From positions 192,865-256,864 of the forward strand of contig CAYFKJ010000007.1 in the NCBI GenBank assembly GCA_964343605.1: a stretch of 64,000 bases of DNA. The letters run 5' to 3'. Shown in pieces: positions 32,136-40,982 of the stretch. Position 1 is the stretch's first letter; every line of letters begins with the position of its first letter. The translations under genes were made by a program, and so were the position numbers. This DNA is from CAYFKJ01 sp964343605 (GTDB lineage: Bacteria > Pseudomonadota > Alphaproteobacteria > UBA2966). The notes below the pieces were generated by a model. It was not told the DNA's origin. It saw only the letters and a program-made list of their open reading frames with translations, and did no database searches.

Positions 32136-33616
32136 TGGCCCGCTCCCCACCACTTGTTTGGTTTGGCGTCGAAACCGGCGGCTTCTTCCAGCACGCCGGC
32201 GACGCGCAGCACGGTTTCCTCGTCGAACGCCTTGCCCAGGATCTGCAGGCCCAGCGGCAGGCCGTCGGAGGCCAGTCCCGCCGGTACCGAAATGCCCGGC
32301 AGGCCCGCCATGCTGGCCGGTACCGTGAAGACGTCGTTGAGCCACATGGCGATGGGATCGTCGCCCTTCTCGCCCATGCCGAAGGCCGCGGACGGCGCGG
32401 TCGGCGTCAACAGGGCGTCGACATCGGCGTAGACGTTCTTGAAGTCCTCGGCGATGCGAGTGCGCACCTTCTGGGCCTTCAGGTAGTAGGCGTCGTAATA
32501 TCCCGCCGACAGCACATAGGTGCCGATCATGATGCGGCGCTGGACTTCCTCGCCGAAGCCCTCGGCGCGGGTGCGTTCGTACATTTCCGTGAGGTCGTCG
32601 GCTTCGACGCGGTGGCCGTACTTGACGCCGTCGTAACGTGCGAGGTTGGACGAGGCCTCCGCCGGGGCCACGATGTAGTAGGCCGGCAGCGCATACTTTG
32701 TGTGCGGCAGGCTGACGTCGACGATCTCCGCCCCCGCCGCCTTGAGCCATTCGGTGCCTTGGGTCCAAAGCGCGTCGATCTCCCCCGGCATGCCGTCGAC
32801 CCGGTATTCCTTCGGAATGCCGATCTTCATGCCGCGGATATCGCCGGTCAGCGCCGCCTCGTAATCCGGGACCGGCGTGTTGACCGATGTGGAATCCTTG
32901 GGGTCGTGGCCCGCCATGGCGCCCAGCAGGATCGCCGCGTCGCGCACGGAGCGCGTCATGGGGCCGGGCTGATCGAGCGACGAGGCGAAAGCGACGATGC
33001 CCCAGCGCGAACAACGCCCGTAGGTCGGCTTCATGCCGACGATGCCGGCGAAGGCGGCGGGCTGGCGGATCGAGCCGCCGGTGTCGGTGCCGGTGGCGCC
33101 CAGCGCGAGGTTGCCGGCCACCGCCGACGTTGAGCCGCCGGACGAGCCGCCGGGCACGATCTTTGTGTCCTCGCCGTCGCGCCGCCAGGGGCTGACGGCC
33201 GGGCCGAAATAGCTGGTTTCGTTGGACGAACCCATGGCGAACTCGTCGAGGTTGGTCTTGCCCAGCATGACGCCGCCCTGCGCCCACATGTAGGACGTCA
33301 CGGTGGATTCGTACTGCGGTACGAAGCCTTCCAGGATGTGGCTGGCGGCGGTGGTCTGGATGCCGTCGGTGCAGTAAAGGTCTTTGATCGCCACCGGCAG
33401 GCCTTCGATCAGGCCGACCGTGCCCTCCGCCCGCCGCTTATCGCTGGCATCGGCCATCTCCATGGCGCGCTCCGGGGTTTCGGTAATGAAGGCGTTGAGC
33501 TCGCGGGCGTCCTCGACCGCGGCGATGTGGGCCTCGGTGAGTTCGCGCGAGGAAATCTCACCTGCAGCGAGCTTGTCGCGTGCGCCGGCGAGGGTGAGTT
33601 CCGTGAGTTCGGACAT
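32132..33616 (-). CDS. gatA: GatCAB amidotransferase subunit A (amidase)
   Basis: 494 aa. The glutaminase/amidase subunit, with the Ser-cisSer-Lys triad in LPVAIKDLY, VPGGSSGGSTSA and TDTGGSIRQPAAF. It frees ammonia from glutamine and channels it to GatB. ATG 33616 is the natural start, 14 bases after the end of gatC. Normal length. Confidence 0.96.
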   Translation of the reverse strand: MSELTELTLAGARDKLAAGEISSRELTEAHIAAVEDARELNAFITETPERAMEMADASDKRRAEGTVGLIEGLPVAIKDLYCTDGIQTTAASHILEGFVPQYESTVTSYMWAQGGVMLGKTNLDEFAMGSSNETSYFGPAVSPWRRDGEDTKIVPGGSSGGSTSAVAGNLALGATGTDTGGSIRQPAAFAGIVGMKPTYGRCSRWGIVAFASSLDQPGPMTRSVRDAAILLGAMAGHDPKDSTSVNTPVPDYEAALTGDIRGMKIGIPKEYRVDGMPGEIDALWTQGTEWLKAAGAEIVDVSLPHTKYALPAYYIVAPAEASSNLARYDGVKYGHRVEADDLTEMYERTRAEGFGEEVQRRIMIGTYVLSAGYYDAYYLKAQKVRTRIAEDFKNVYADVDALLTPTAPSAAFGMGEKGDDPIAMWLNDVFTVPASMAGLPGISVPAGLASDGLPLGLQILGKAFDEETVLRVAGVLEEAAGFDAKPNKWWGAGQ

Positions 33617-33630
33617 GATACCGCCCGCCT

Positions 33631-33918
33631 CTACTCGACGACCTTGGGCACGGCGAAGAAGCCGTCCTCGGGCTGCGGCGCGTTGGCCAGCACCCGCTCG
33701 CGGTACCCGCCGTCCGTCACCTGGTCGGCGCGCTGCGGCAAGTCCATCTCGACCACGCTGGTCATGGGTGCGACGCCGTCGGTGTCGACCTCGCCCAGTT
33801 GTTCGATCCAACCGAGGATATTATTGAGTTCGCCCGCCAGCGGTTCGAGCTTTTCCTCCGGCACGTCGATGCGTGCCAAATGCGCGATGCCTGCGACGGT
33901 GGCTTTATCCAGCGACAT
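33631..33918 (-). CDS. gatC: GatCAB amidotransferase subunit C
   Basis: 95 aa of normal length. Wraps around GatA and GatB and stabilises the complex. AGIAHLARIDVPEEKLE, LNNILGWIEQLGEVDTDGV and DQVTDGGYRERVLANAPQ are conserved family stretches. First gene of the operon, divergent from ruvX. Confidence 0.95.
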   Translation of the reverse strand: MSLDKATVAGIAHLARIDVPEEKLEPLAGELNNILGWIEQLGEVDTDGVAPMTSVVEMDLPQRADQVTDGGYRERVLANAPQPEDGFFAVPKVVE

Positions 33919-34027
33919 GTGCCACTTTCTCCTCGAATATCCACTTGTTGAATGACGCCGCCGAGACGCTGAAAGCCTTTACCCAATTAGGTCTTCGGCG
34001 AAATGCGAGCGGAAAGTATCACCGGCC

Positions 34028-34495
34028 ATGATCGTCCGCAACCCTGCCGAGCTGAAGAGCCTCCTCGCCCCGGGGAAAGCCGTCCTGGGGCTCGATCTAG
34101 GCACGAAAACCATCGGTTTGGCGCGCTCCGACCTCTCCCGCGCCATCGCGACGCCCATGGAGACCATCAAACGCACCAAATTCACCAAGGATGCGGAGAC
34201 CTTACGCGGCATCATCGAGCGCGACGAAATCGGCGCCCTGGTGCTCGGCCTGCCGGTCAACATGGACGGCACGGAAGGCCCACGCTGCCAGTCGACCCGC
34301 CAGTTCGCCGCCAACCTCCTGGAGAAATTCGACATTCCCATCACCTTCTGGGACGAACGCATGTCGACCCAGGCTGTTACGCGCACGTTGCTGGAGGCCG
34401 ACGCCACACGCAAGCGCCGGGCCGAGGTGGTCGACAAGATGGCCGCCGCTTACATCCTGCAAGGCGCACTGGACGCCATGGCGGCAGCGGACTGA
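34028..34495 (+). CDS. ruvX: Holliday junction resolvase-like YqgF/RuvX
   Basis: 155 aa of the RNase H fold: VLGLDLGTKTIGLARSD (first catalytic Asp), GALVLGLPVNMDGTEGP, FWDERMSTQAV and a final Asp/Lys motif VVDKMAAAYILQGALD. Members act in 16S rRNA 5' processing and/or as junction resolvases. Divergent from gatC; the AEC transporter gene starts seven bases after its stop. Confidence 0.93.
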   Translation: MIVRNPAELKSLLAPGKAVLGLDLGTKTIGLARSDLSRAIATPMETIKRTKFTKDAETLRGIIERDEIGALVLGLPVNMDGTEGPRCQSTRQFAANLLEKFDIPITFWDERMSTQAVTRTLLEADATRKRRAEVVDKMAAAYILQGALDAMAAAD

Positions 34496-34502
34496 CCTCC
34501 CA

Positions 34503-35414
34503 ATGACCGCCATCATCTCCGCCCTCCTGCCGGTCTTTCTGTTGATCGCCTCGGGATACGTCCTCAAACAGGCGAAATTTCCCGGTGACAGCCTCTGGCT
34601 GCCGCTGGAGCGGCTGGTGTATTTCCTGCTTTTCCCGGCACTCCTGGGCACCAACCTGGCCGGCGCGGATCTGGAGGGGTTCCGGGTCTTGCCGCTTGGG
34701 GCCGCCATCGTGGCTGCACTGGTCGTCATGGGGCTCTGCGTAGTAGTGGGATTTCGCCGGCGGATCAGCGGCCCGGCGCTGACGTCGGTCTTCCAGGGCA
34801 CGGTGCGCTTCAATTCCTACGTCGGCCTGGCCATCGCCTTCGAGTTGTGGGGCACGGCGGGTGCGGCTTTGGGCGCCGTCGTCGTCGCCATCATGGTGCC
34901 GGCGGCCAACGCCATGTGCGTGATGGCGTTGGCGCGCTATTCCGGCATGCATCCGCCTGGTTTCAAGGCGAGCGCCATCGAAATGGCGCGCAATCCGCTG
35001 ATCATCGCCTGCCTGGCGGGTGCCGCCCTCAACGTCACCGGCATCGGCGTGCCGCCTGTCGTGGGGCCGGTGCTCGAGATCATGGGCCGGGCGGCCCTGC
35101 CCATCGGCCTGATGTGCGTCGGCGCCGGCCTGGACCTGCGGGCCATCCGGCAGGCCGGGCAGACCGTGGGCGAAACCGCCGTCGTTCGGCTGATCGGCAT
35201 GCCGCTGCTGATGACCGGCACCTGCTGGCTGTTCGGCGTAGGCGGCCTGACCGCCAAAGTCGCCATCCTGATGGCGGCCCTGCCCACGGCGTCGTCCTCG
35301 TTCATCCTGGCCCGCCAGCTCGGCGGCGACGTGCGCCTGATGGCCGGCATCATAACGGTCTCCACACTGGCCGCCATGGTGACCATGCCCATTGTCTTGC
35401 CTTGGCTCTGGTAG
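34503..35414 (+). CDS. AEC-family transporter (auxin efflux carrier type)
   Basis: 303-aa membrane protein with about ten helices in two inverted halves. Start MTAIISALLPVFLLIASGYV; the crossover-like polar motif PALLGTNL in the first half and RAALPIGLMCVGAGLDL in the second. Bacterial members move organic acids such as malate or malonate. Substrate unknown. It probably shares a transcript with ruvX. Confidence 0.88.
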   Translation: MTAIISALLPVFLLIASGYVLKQAKFPGDSLWLPLERLVYFLLFPALLGTNLAGADLEGFRVLPLGAAIVAALVVMGLCVVVGFRRRISGPALTSVFQGTVRFNSYVGLAIAFELWGTAGAALGAVVVAIMVPAANAMCVMALARYSGMHPPGFKASAIEMARNPLIIACLAGAALNVTGIGVPPVVGPVLEIMGRAALPIGLMCVGAGLDLRAIRQAGQTVGETAVVRLIGMPLLMTGTCWLFGVGGLTAKVAILMAALPTASSSFILARQLGGDVRLMAGIITVSTLAAMVTMPIVLPWLW

Positions 35415-35524
35415 CTCCGCCCGACTCTAATTTATGAGTCAAACAAATCGATATAAGCACCTGACTTTAAACATTTTTTAATTTGTTCAATTTGATATGG
35501 CGGCTTCGCATCGAGGAGGTCGCC

Positions 35525-35728
35525 ATGTCGATCCAACAGATACCTAGCGCGAAATCAGCCGGTTCGGCGAAAGCCTACGGCAAGCGGCGGCGGAAGAAAT
35601 CGGGGCGTTCCAAGGCGGGCCGCCCGAAAAAACCGTCGTCCTTCAGGCTCTTTGAAATGTGGTTCGAGTTTGCGGCAATGCTCGGCCTGATCGGCGTCAT
35701 GATCGCCGTCGCCCTGTACATATTCTGA
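35525..35728 (+). CDS. Small basic single-pass membrane protein
   Basis: 67 aa from ATG 35525 with an excellent RBS (gaggaggt). The N-terminal half is very basic (KRRRKKSGRSKAGRPKK), the C-terminal half a single hydrophobic helix (FAAMLGLIGVMIAVALYIF). Such proteins may bind nucleic acid or acidic lipids at the membrane. No known family. The upstream 110 bases are AT-rich, suggesting its own promoter. Confidence 0.72.
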   Translation: MSIQQIPSAKSAGSAKAYGKRRRKKSGRSKAGRPKKPSSFRLFEMWFEFAAMLGLIGVMIAVALYIF

Positions 35729-35766
35729 GTTTCGAGCATTCCCGACATCGGTAATAAGCGGCCGGG

Positions 35767-36540
35767 TCAGCGATACTTGTCGTGGATCCGGTCGTAGGCA
35801 CCGGACCGTCTGATAAGCTCCAGGCCTTCGTTAAACTTCTGTTTGAGCAGTTCCGAGCCCGGGCGGGCTTTGCTGAAACAGACGTGGAACGAAAGGCTGG
35901 GAAGGTCTGCGATTTCGAAATAGCGGAACGTTTGATCGCGTTTCATGATCTTGTTGAGGTATTGGGCGTTTTCCTTGCCGACCACCACAACGTCGCCCCG
36001 TCTTTTCGCCAGCATGCGGAAAACGGCCTCATTCGACTTCACTAGCAACGGGTCGATACCGGCATTCCTGAGATTGTCGACATAGGCGTACCCCTTCACC
36101 GCCAAAACCCTCATCCCCTTCACGTCGGCAAATGTCGAAAGCGGCCTGCCGTCATAATCGCTCCGCACCATGAACGCGCTCGACGCCTTGCTGATCGGAT
36201 CGGACAGCAGCGAAAGGTCACGCCGTTCCGGCGTGTCGGCGCAGCTAATCATGCCCTCCACCCTACCGGTTTCGATGGACTTTAGAATTCGGGACCAGGG
36301 CGAGAAACTCACGCTGACCTTGACGGAAACCGCGGAGAACGCCGCTTCGACGACGTCGACGTCGAAGCCCCTGTTGCCGTCTTTGGCGCCCTCAATGTCA
36401 TATGGCGGGAAATGGGTGGCCAATAGCCTTACCGGCTCCTGAGCGAGCGCCGGACCGACCGCGAGCAAGCTGCAGATTGCCGCTACCGAATTAAGAAGCA
36501 GGCGCCTGCACCGCCGGAAATCCAATGACAAGTTGCGCAA
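35767..36540 (-). CDS. Family 3 extracellular solute-binding protein
   Basis: 257 aa with a signal peptide (LLLNSVAAICSLLAVGPALAQ) and the two-lobe fold typical of amino-acid binding proteins: LLATHFPPYDIEGAKDGN, GFDVDVVEAAF, GMISCADTPERRD, KQKFNEGLELIRRSGAYDRI. There are no permease genes next to it, so it may feed a distant transporter or a sensor. A related orphan protein lies at 47665-48384. Confidence 0.87.
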   Translation of the reverse strand: MRNLSLDFRRCRRLLLNSVAAICSLLAVGPALAQEPVRLLATHFPPYDIEGAKDGNRGFDVDVVEAAFSAVSVKVSVSFSPWSRILKSIETGRVEGMISCADTPERRDLSLLSDPISKASSAFMVRSDYDGRPLSTFADVKGMRVLAVKGYAYVDNLRNAGIDPLLVKSNEAVFRMLAKRRGDVVVVGKENAQYLNKIMKRDQTFRYFEIADLPSLSFHVCFSKARPGSELLKQKFNEGLELIRRSGAYDRIHDKYR

Positions 36541-36723
36541 TCGCTGTCCCCCGCCGATCAGGTTCCTAAGATCAGGTCCTCGAAAAATAGTCTGAATCCC
36601 GCCGGTCGTATACCCGGTCCTCCGCCGATAAGGCAGCCGGAGCGTCGATCATTGCCCCTGGGAAGAGGTAAATTGTGCAGCGCCCTTGCGGGCAGCGCGG
36701 AGCCCCCTTATAAAGTCCCTTTG

Positions 36724-37689
36724 ATGACCGAGGCGAAAAACAGTCCTCCCCCGCCAACCCTTGCGGCACGTCGCCACCTGTTGGGCATCGAGGGACTGTC
36801 GCCGGAAGAAATCACCTATCTCCTGGACCAGGCTGAGAACTATGTCGCGCACAATCGCCGTGCCGACAAGAAGCTGAGCGTTCTCCAAGGCCGCACGCTG
36901 ATCAATTTGTTCTATGAAAACTCGACGCGCACCCGCGCTTCGTTCGAGCTCGCCGGCCTGCGTCTTGGAGCCGACGTGATCAACATGGCGGTGGAAGGCT
37001 CGTCGATCAAAAAGGGCGAAACCCTGATCGATACCGCCATGACGCTGAACGCCATGAATCCGGACATCCTCGTCGTCCGCCATGGCGATGCGGGCGCGGT
37101 CAGCCTGCTGTCGCAGAAGGTCGACGGTTCGGTGGTCAACGGCGGCGACGGCGCGCACGAACATCCGACGCAGGCCTTGCTGGACGCCCTCACCATCCGA
37201 CGGCGCAAGGGCCATCTGCAGGGCCTTCTGGTGGCGATCTGCGGCGACATCGCCCACAGCCGCGTCGCCCGCTCCAACATTCACCTCCTCAACATCATGG
37301 GCGCGCGCGTTCGCGTCGTCGGACCGCCGACACTTGTTTCGCGCGGCTTCGAACGCCTGGGCGTCGAAGTCCACCACGATATGCGTGAGGGTCTGGCCGA
37401 CGTCGACATCGTGATGATGCTGCGCCTGCAAACGGAACGCATGCAGGGCTCGTACGTGCCTTCGACGCGGGAGTACTTCCATTTCTGGGGGCTCGATTAC
37501 GAGAAGCTTTCGGCCGCCAAGCCCGACGCCCTGATCATGCACCCCGGACCCATGAACCGGGGCGTCGAGATCGACACCGACGTGGCCGACGACATCGACC
37601 GCAGCGCTATCCGCGAACAGGTCGAAATGGGCGTGGCCGTGCGCATGGCGTGTCTCGAAGCTCTGTGCGGCAGCGGAGATGCATCGTGA
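36724..37689 (+). CDS. pyrB: Aspartate carbamoyltransferase catalytic chain
   Basis: 321 aa. Transfers the carbamoyl group to aspartate, the second step of pyrimidine synthesis. Carbamoyl-phosphate loop STRTRASFE, GDGAHEHPTQALLDA and HPGPMNRGVEI are present. ATG 36724 is chosen because homology starts with the helix before HLLGIEGLSPEE. It overlaps the start of the pyrC-like gene (GTGA). Confidence 0.96.
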   Translation: MTEAKNSPPPPTLAARRHLLGIEGLSPEEITYLLDQAENYVAHNRRADKKLSVLQGRTLINLFYENSTRTRASFELAGLRLGADVINMAVEGSSIKKGETLIDTAMTLNAMNPDILVVRHGDAGAVSLLSQKVDGSVVNGGDGAHEHPTQALLDALTIRRRKGHLQGLLVAICGDIAHSRVARSNIHLLNIMGARVRVVGPPTLVSRGFERLGVEVHHDMREGLADVDIVMMLRLQTERMQGSYVPSTREYFHFWGLDYEKLSAAKPDALIMHPGPMNRGVEIDTDVADDIDRSAIREQVEMGVAVRMACLEALCGSGDAS

Positions 37690-38981
37690 GCACGACCGCG
37701 TTTGTCGACGCCCGCCTGATCGACCCCGCCTCCGGACTGGACGCGCCCGGCGGCGTGCTGGTCGAAAACGGCCGGATCTCGGAAGTGGCGCCCGGCTTGT
37801 TTGCCGACGGCGCGCCCAAGGACGCCGAGGTCGTGGAATGCAGGGGACGCGTTCTCGCGCCGGGATTGATCGACGCGCGCGCTTACCTGGGCGAACCGGG
37901 GGCCGAGCACAAGGAAACCATGGCCACGGGCAGCCGGGCCGCCGCGGCCGGCGGAATCACGACCGTCGCCGCCATGGCCTCCACCGAACCACCCATCGAC
38001 GAGGTGGCGCTGGTGGAGTTCGTGGCCCGCCGGGCGAACGAGACCGCCATCGTCAACGTCGTGCCGACGGCCTGCGTGACGCGGGGCCGGCAGGGCCGCG
38101 AAATCACCGAGATGGGCATGCTGGCCGAAGCCGGCGCCGTCGCTTTCTCCGATGGCCACCGGGCCATATCGGACGCCCAGGTCATGCGCCGCGCCCTCTC
38201 TTACGCCACCGCCTGGAACCTGCTGATCATCCAGCACCCGGAGGAACCGGCATTGGCCGCATCCGGCGCCATGAACGCCGGCGAAACGGCGACGCGGCTG
38301 GGATTGCCCGGTGTGCCGGCCGCTGCCGAGGTCATGATGGTGGAGCGCGATATCCGTCTCGTCGAGATGACCGGCGGACGCTACCACGCCGCCTGCGTCT
38401 CGACAGGAGAGACCGTCGAGGCGATCCGAAGGGCCAAGGCGCGCGGACTGCCCGTTTCCTGCTCAGCCGCCGCCCACCACTTCTCCCTCAACGAAACGGC
38501 TATCGGCGATTACCGCACTTTCATGAAGGTCTCCCCGCCGTTGCGGTCCGAGGATGACCGCCGCGCCGTGGTCGAGGGCCTTGCCGACGGCACGGTCGAT
38601 TGCGTCGTCAGCGACCACTCGCCGCACGATCAGGAGGCCAAGCGCCGCCCCTTCGTCCAGGCCGCCGACGGCGCCATCGGCCTGCAGACCATGCTGCCCA
38701 TCGCGCTCGAACTTCACCACAACGGCCACATGCCGCTGATGCGCGTGCTGGAGACCATGACATCGGCGCCGGCGAACCTGCTGGGTCTGGAGTGCGGCCG
38801 GATCAGCCCGGGCGCTCCCGCCGACCTCGTGCTGATCGACACCGATGCGCCCTGGCGTATCGAGGAAGCGACGTTCCTCTCGCGCTCCAAGAATTCACCG
38901 TTCGAAGACCGCCCCATCCAGGGCCGCGCGGTCCGCACCGTCGTCGGCGGCGTGACCGTGCACGAACACGGGAACGAGTGA
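37686..38981 (+). CDS. Dihydroorotase-like protein lacking metal-ligand histidines
   Basis: 431 aa, GTG start overlapping the pyrB stop. It has the amidohydrolase fold of class I dihydroorotase, but the metal-binding HxH after PGLID is replaced (LIDARAYLGEPGAEHKE), and the His of the usual HVST motif is Cys (YHAACVSTGE). VSDHSPHDQEAK is retained. This pattern is known for non-catalytic PyrC-like partners of PyrB (described for the Pseudomonas ATCase complex), which stabilise the transcarbamoylase. A catalytic dihydroorotase must then be encoded elsewhere. Inference from residues, not tested. Confidence 0.85.
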   Translation: MSTTAFVDARLIDPASGLDAPGGVLVENGRISEVAPGLFADGAPKDAEVVECRGRVLAPGLIDARAYLGEPGAEHKETMATGSRAAAAGGITTVAAMASTEPPIDEVALVEFVARRANETAIVNVVPTACVTRGRQGREITEMGMLAEAGAVAFSDGHRAISDAQVMRRALSYATAWNLLIIQHPEEPALAASGAMNAGETATRLGLPGVPAAAEVMMVERDIRLVEMTGGRYHAACVSTGETVEAIRRAKARGLPVSCSAAAHHFSLNETAIGDYRTFMKVSPPLRSEDDRRAVVEGLADGTVDCVVSDHSPHDQEAKRRPFVQAADGAIGLQTMLPIALELHHNGHMPLMRVLETMTSAPANLLGLECGRISPGAPADLVLIDTDAPWRIEEATFLSRSKNSPFEDRPIQGRAVRTVVGGVTVHEHGNE

Positions 38982-38985
38982 CCCG

Positions 38986-39612
38986 ATGCCCCAGCCCATG
39001 GGCGACATCACGCTCTGGTGGCCGCTGCTGGCGGGCGCCCTGGCCGGTTACCTGCTGGGCTCGGTGCCCTTCGGCCTGGTGCTGTCGCGGCTCGGCGGCT
39101 ACGGCGACATCCGCAAGATCGGCTCGGGCAACATCGGCGCCACCAATGTACTCAGAACCGGCAACAAGCCGCTGGCGCTGGCTACCCTGATCCTCGATTC
39201 CGGCAAGGGCGCGGCGGCCGTGCTGATCGGCGGCTACTGGTTCGGCCCGGACATGGCGGTCACAGCGGGCGGCGGCGCCTTTCTGGGCCACCTTTTCCCG
39301 GTCTATCTCAAATTCAAGGGCGGCAAGGGCGTGGCCACGACGCTGGGTATCCTGATCGCCATTTCCTGGCCTGTGGGCCTGCTGGCCTGCGCCACCTGGG
39401 CTGCTACGGCGGCGATTTTCCGCATCTCCTCGCTGTCGGCCCTGGTCGCCATGGCGGCCTCCCCCGTCTACGCCCATTTCCTTGCGAACCCGCAGATCAT
39501 GGAGTTCGCCATCTTCCTTGCCGTCCTCGTCTTCATCCGCCACCACGCCAACATCCGCCGCCTGCTCAAGGGAGAGGAACCGAGGATCGGGAAGAAGAAA
39601 GAGGATAGCTAG
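38986..39612 (+). CDS. plsY: Acyl-phosphate:glycerol-3-phosphate acyltransferase
   Basis: 208-aa inner-membrane enzyme, the first acylation step of phospholipid synthesis. Three cytoplasmic motifs are visible: GSVPFGLVLSRL..GSGNIGATNVLR, the phosphate-binding KGGKGVATTLG, and the late loop region. About five helices. Starts five bases after the pyrC-like gene, so part of its operon. Confidence 0.95.
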   Translation: MPQPMGDITLWWPLLAGALAGYLLGSVPFGLVLSRLGGYGDIRKIGSGNIGATNVLRTGNKPLALATLILDSGKGAAAVLIGGYWFGPDMAVTAGGGAFLGHLFPVYLKFKGGKGVATTLGILIAISWPVGLLACATWAATAAIFRISSLSALVAMAASPVYAHFLANPQIMEFAIFLAVLVFIRHHANIRRLLKGEEPRIGKKKEDS

Positions 39613-39626
39613 CAACACCCTCTGCT

Positions 39627-39655
39627 CGTCACCCCTGCGAAAGCCGGGGTCCAGT
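39627..39655. repeat. Dispersed palindromic intergenic repeat (type b)
   Basis: cgtcacccctgcgaaagccg.. with arms acccctgc/gccggggt (one mismatch) around gaaa. Same family as 30632-30660. Confidence 0.78.
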
Positions 39656-39711
39656 TTTTCCTTTTTTTCCAATCTGCGCAGGCAACTCAACCCTCTGAAA
39701 CAAAAAGAAAA

Positions 39712-39740
39712 TTGGATTCCGGCTTTCGCCGGAATGACGT
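39712..39740. repeat. Dispersed palindromic intergenic repeat (type b, inverted)
   Basis: ttggattccggctttcgccg.. with perfect arms attccggc/gccggaat around tttc, in the opposite orientation to the copy 60 bases before. The pair can form a large hairpin between plsY and dprA. Confidence 0.78.
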
Positions 39741-39802
39741 GATCTTGTTGATAGTGCCCACTCAGGGTTGACGATCCGGCATTCCCGTTCCATCGTGCGG
39801 CC

Positions 39803-40921
39803 ATGTCGGGTTCCGGTAGTATTACAGACGCTGAACGCCTCAACCGCTTGCGGGTCATCCGGTCGGAGAATGTCGGGCCAAGGACGTACCTCGACCTGAT
39901 GGCGCATTTCCCCGATGCCGGCGAGGCCTTGACGGCCCTGCCGGAACTGGCCAAGCGCGGTGGTCGCCGCAAACCGATCCGCATTTGTTCCAGATTACAG
40001 GCTGAGGACGAGTGGGCGGCGACGGAGGCGGCGGGCGCCCGGCTACTGAGTTTGGGCGAGCCGGACTATCCCGAACCGCTGGCCGCCATTCACGACCCCC
40101 CGCCGATCGTTTCCGTCAAGGGACACGCGCATCTTCTCGCCAAGCGGACGGTCGGCATCGTCGGGGCCCGCAACGCTTCGGCCGCGGGCGCCAAGTTTTC
40201 CCGCCAGCTGGCCGGCAATCTCGGCGAGGCGGGATTGGTCACCGCCTCCGGCCTGGCGCGCGGGATCGATGCGGCGGTCCACGAGGCGACGCTGGGCAGC
40301 GGCACGATCGCCGTGGTGGCGGGCGGCATCGACGTCGTCTACCCCGCTGAGCACGACACACTCTACGAACAGATCTGCGAGATGGGCGTCGTCATTGCCG
40401 AGCAGCCCGTCGGCACCAAACCGCAAGGCCGGCACTTCCCGCGCCGAAACCGGTTGATCTCCGGCCTGTCGCTCGGCGTCGTGGTGATCGAGGCGGCGCA
40501 GCGCTCCGGTTCCCTGATCACCGCGCGCATGGCCAACGAACAGGGACGCGAAGTCATGGCCGTACCCGGTTCGCCGCTCGACCCGCGCTGCCGGGGCACC
40601 AATGACCTGATCCGACAGGGCGCCACGCTGGTGGAAAGCGAAAAGGACGTGCTCGACGCTCTGCAAGGCATGATGATGCCAACCGCGAGCGAGCCCGAGC
40701 GAGGCCTCTTCGATGCCGCCAAAAACGTCCGCTCGAACCCCGAGGAGCTGGATGCCGCGCGCACTCTGATCGGCGAAAAAATGGGACCGACGCCGGTTGC
40801 GGTTGACGAACTCGTGCGACAGTGCCATTTGACACCAGCGGTGGTTTTCACCATTTTGCTGGAGCTCGAATTGGCGGGACGCCTGGAAAGGCACCCTGGA
40901 AATCAGGTTTCCCTCATATAA
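39803..40921 (+). CDS. dprA: DNA processing protein DprA
   Basis: 372 aa. Binds single-stranded DNA entering by transformation and loads RecA. The Rossmann-like core shows RTVGIVGARNASAAG, ASGLARGIDAAVHEATL, VYPAEHDTLYE and PRRNRLISGLS, IEAAQRSGSLITA; the C-terminal winged helix (TPVAVDELVRQCHL..) is present. An N-terminal helical domain completes the alphaproteobacterial form. Followed by a terminator-like hairpin and then topA. Confidence 0.95.
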   Translation: MSGSGSITDAERLNRLRVIRSENVGPRTYLDLMAHFPDAGEALTALPELAKRGGRRKPIRICSRLQAEDEWAATEAAGARLLSLGEPDYPEPLAAIHDPPPIVSVKGHAHLLAKRTVGIVGARNASAAGAKFSRQLAGNLGEAGLVTASGLARGIDAAVHEATLGSGTIAVVAGGIDVVYPAEHDTLYEQICEMGVVIAEQPVGTKPQGRHFPRRNRLISGLSLGVVVIEAAQRSGSLITARMANEQGREVMAVPGSPLDPRCRGTNDLIRQGATLVESEKDVLDALQGMMMPTASEPERGLFDAAKNVRSNPEELDAARTLIGEKMGPTPVAVDELVRQCHLTPAVVFTILLELELAGRLERHPGNQVSLI

Positions 40922-40950
40922 TTCAGTAGCTTAAGTCGAAGTTTCCGGTA

Positions 40951-40977
40951 CCCGCATCGGTTTCGCGGGCGTTTTTT
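40951..40977 (+). terminator. Possible terminator between dprA and topA
   Basis: cccgc/gcggg arms around atcggtttc followed by c and gtttttt. The five-base stem is short, so termination may be partial; it lies just before the topA start. Confidence 0.55.
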
Positions 40978-40982
40978 GCGGA

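Noticed and set aside
32136..33287. Long N-terminal extension of GatB
   Set aside because: Antiparallel-free but out-of-frame shadow of gatA on the same strand; GatB homology begins exactly at 32135.
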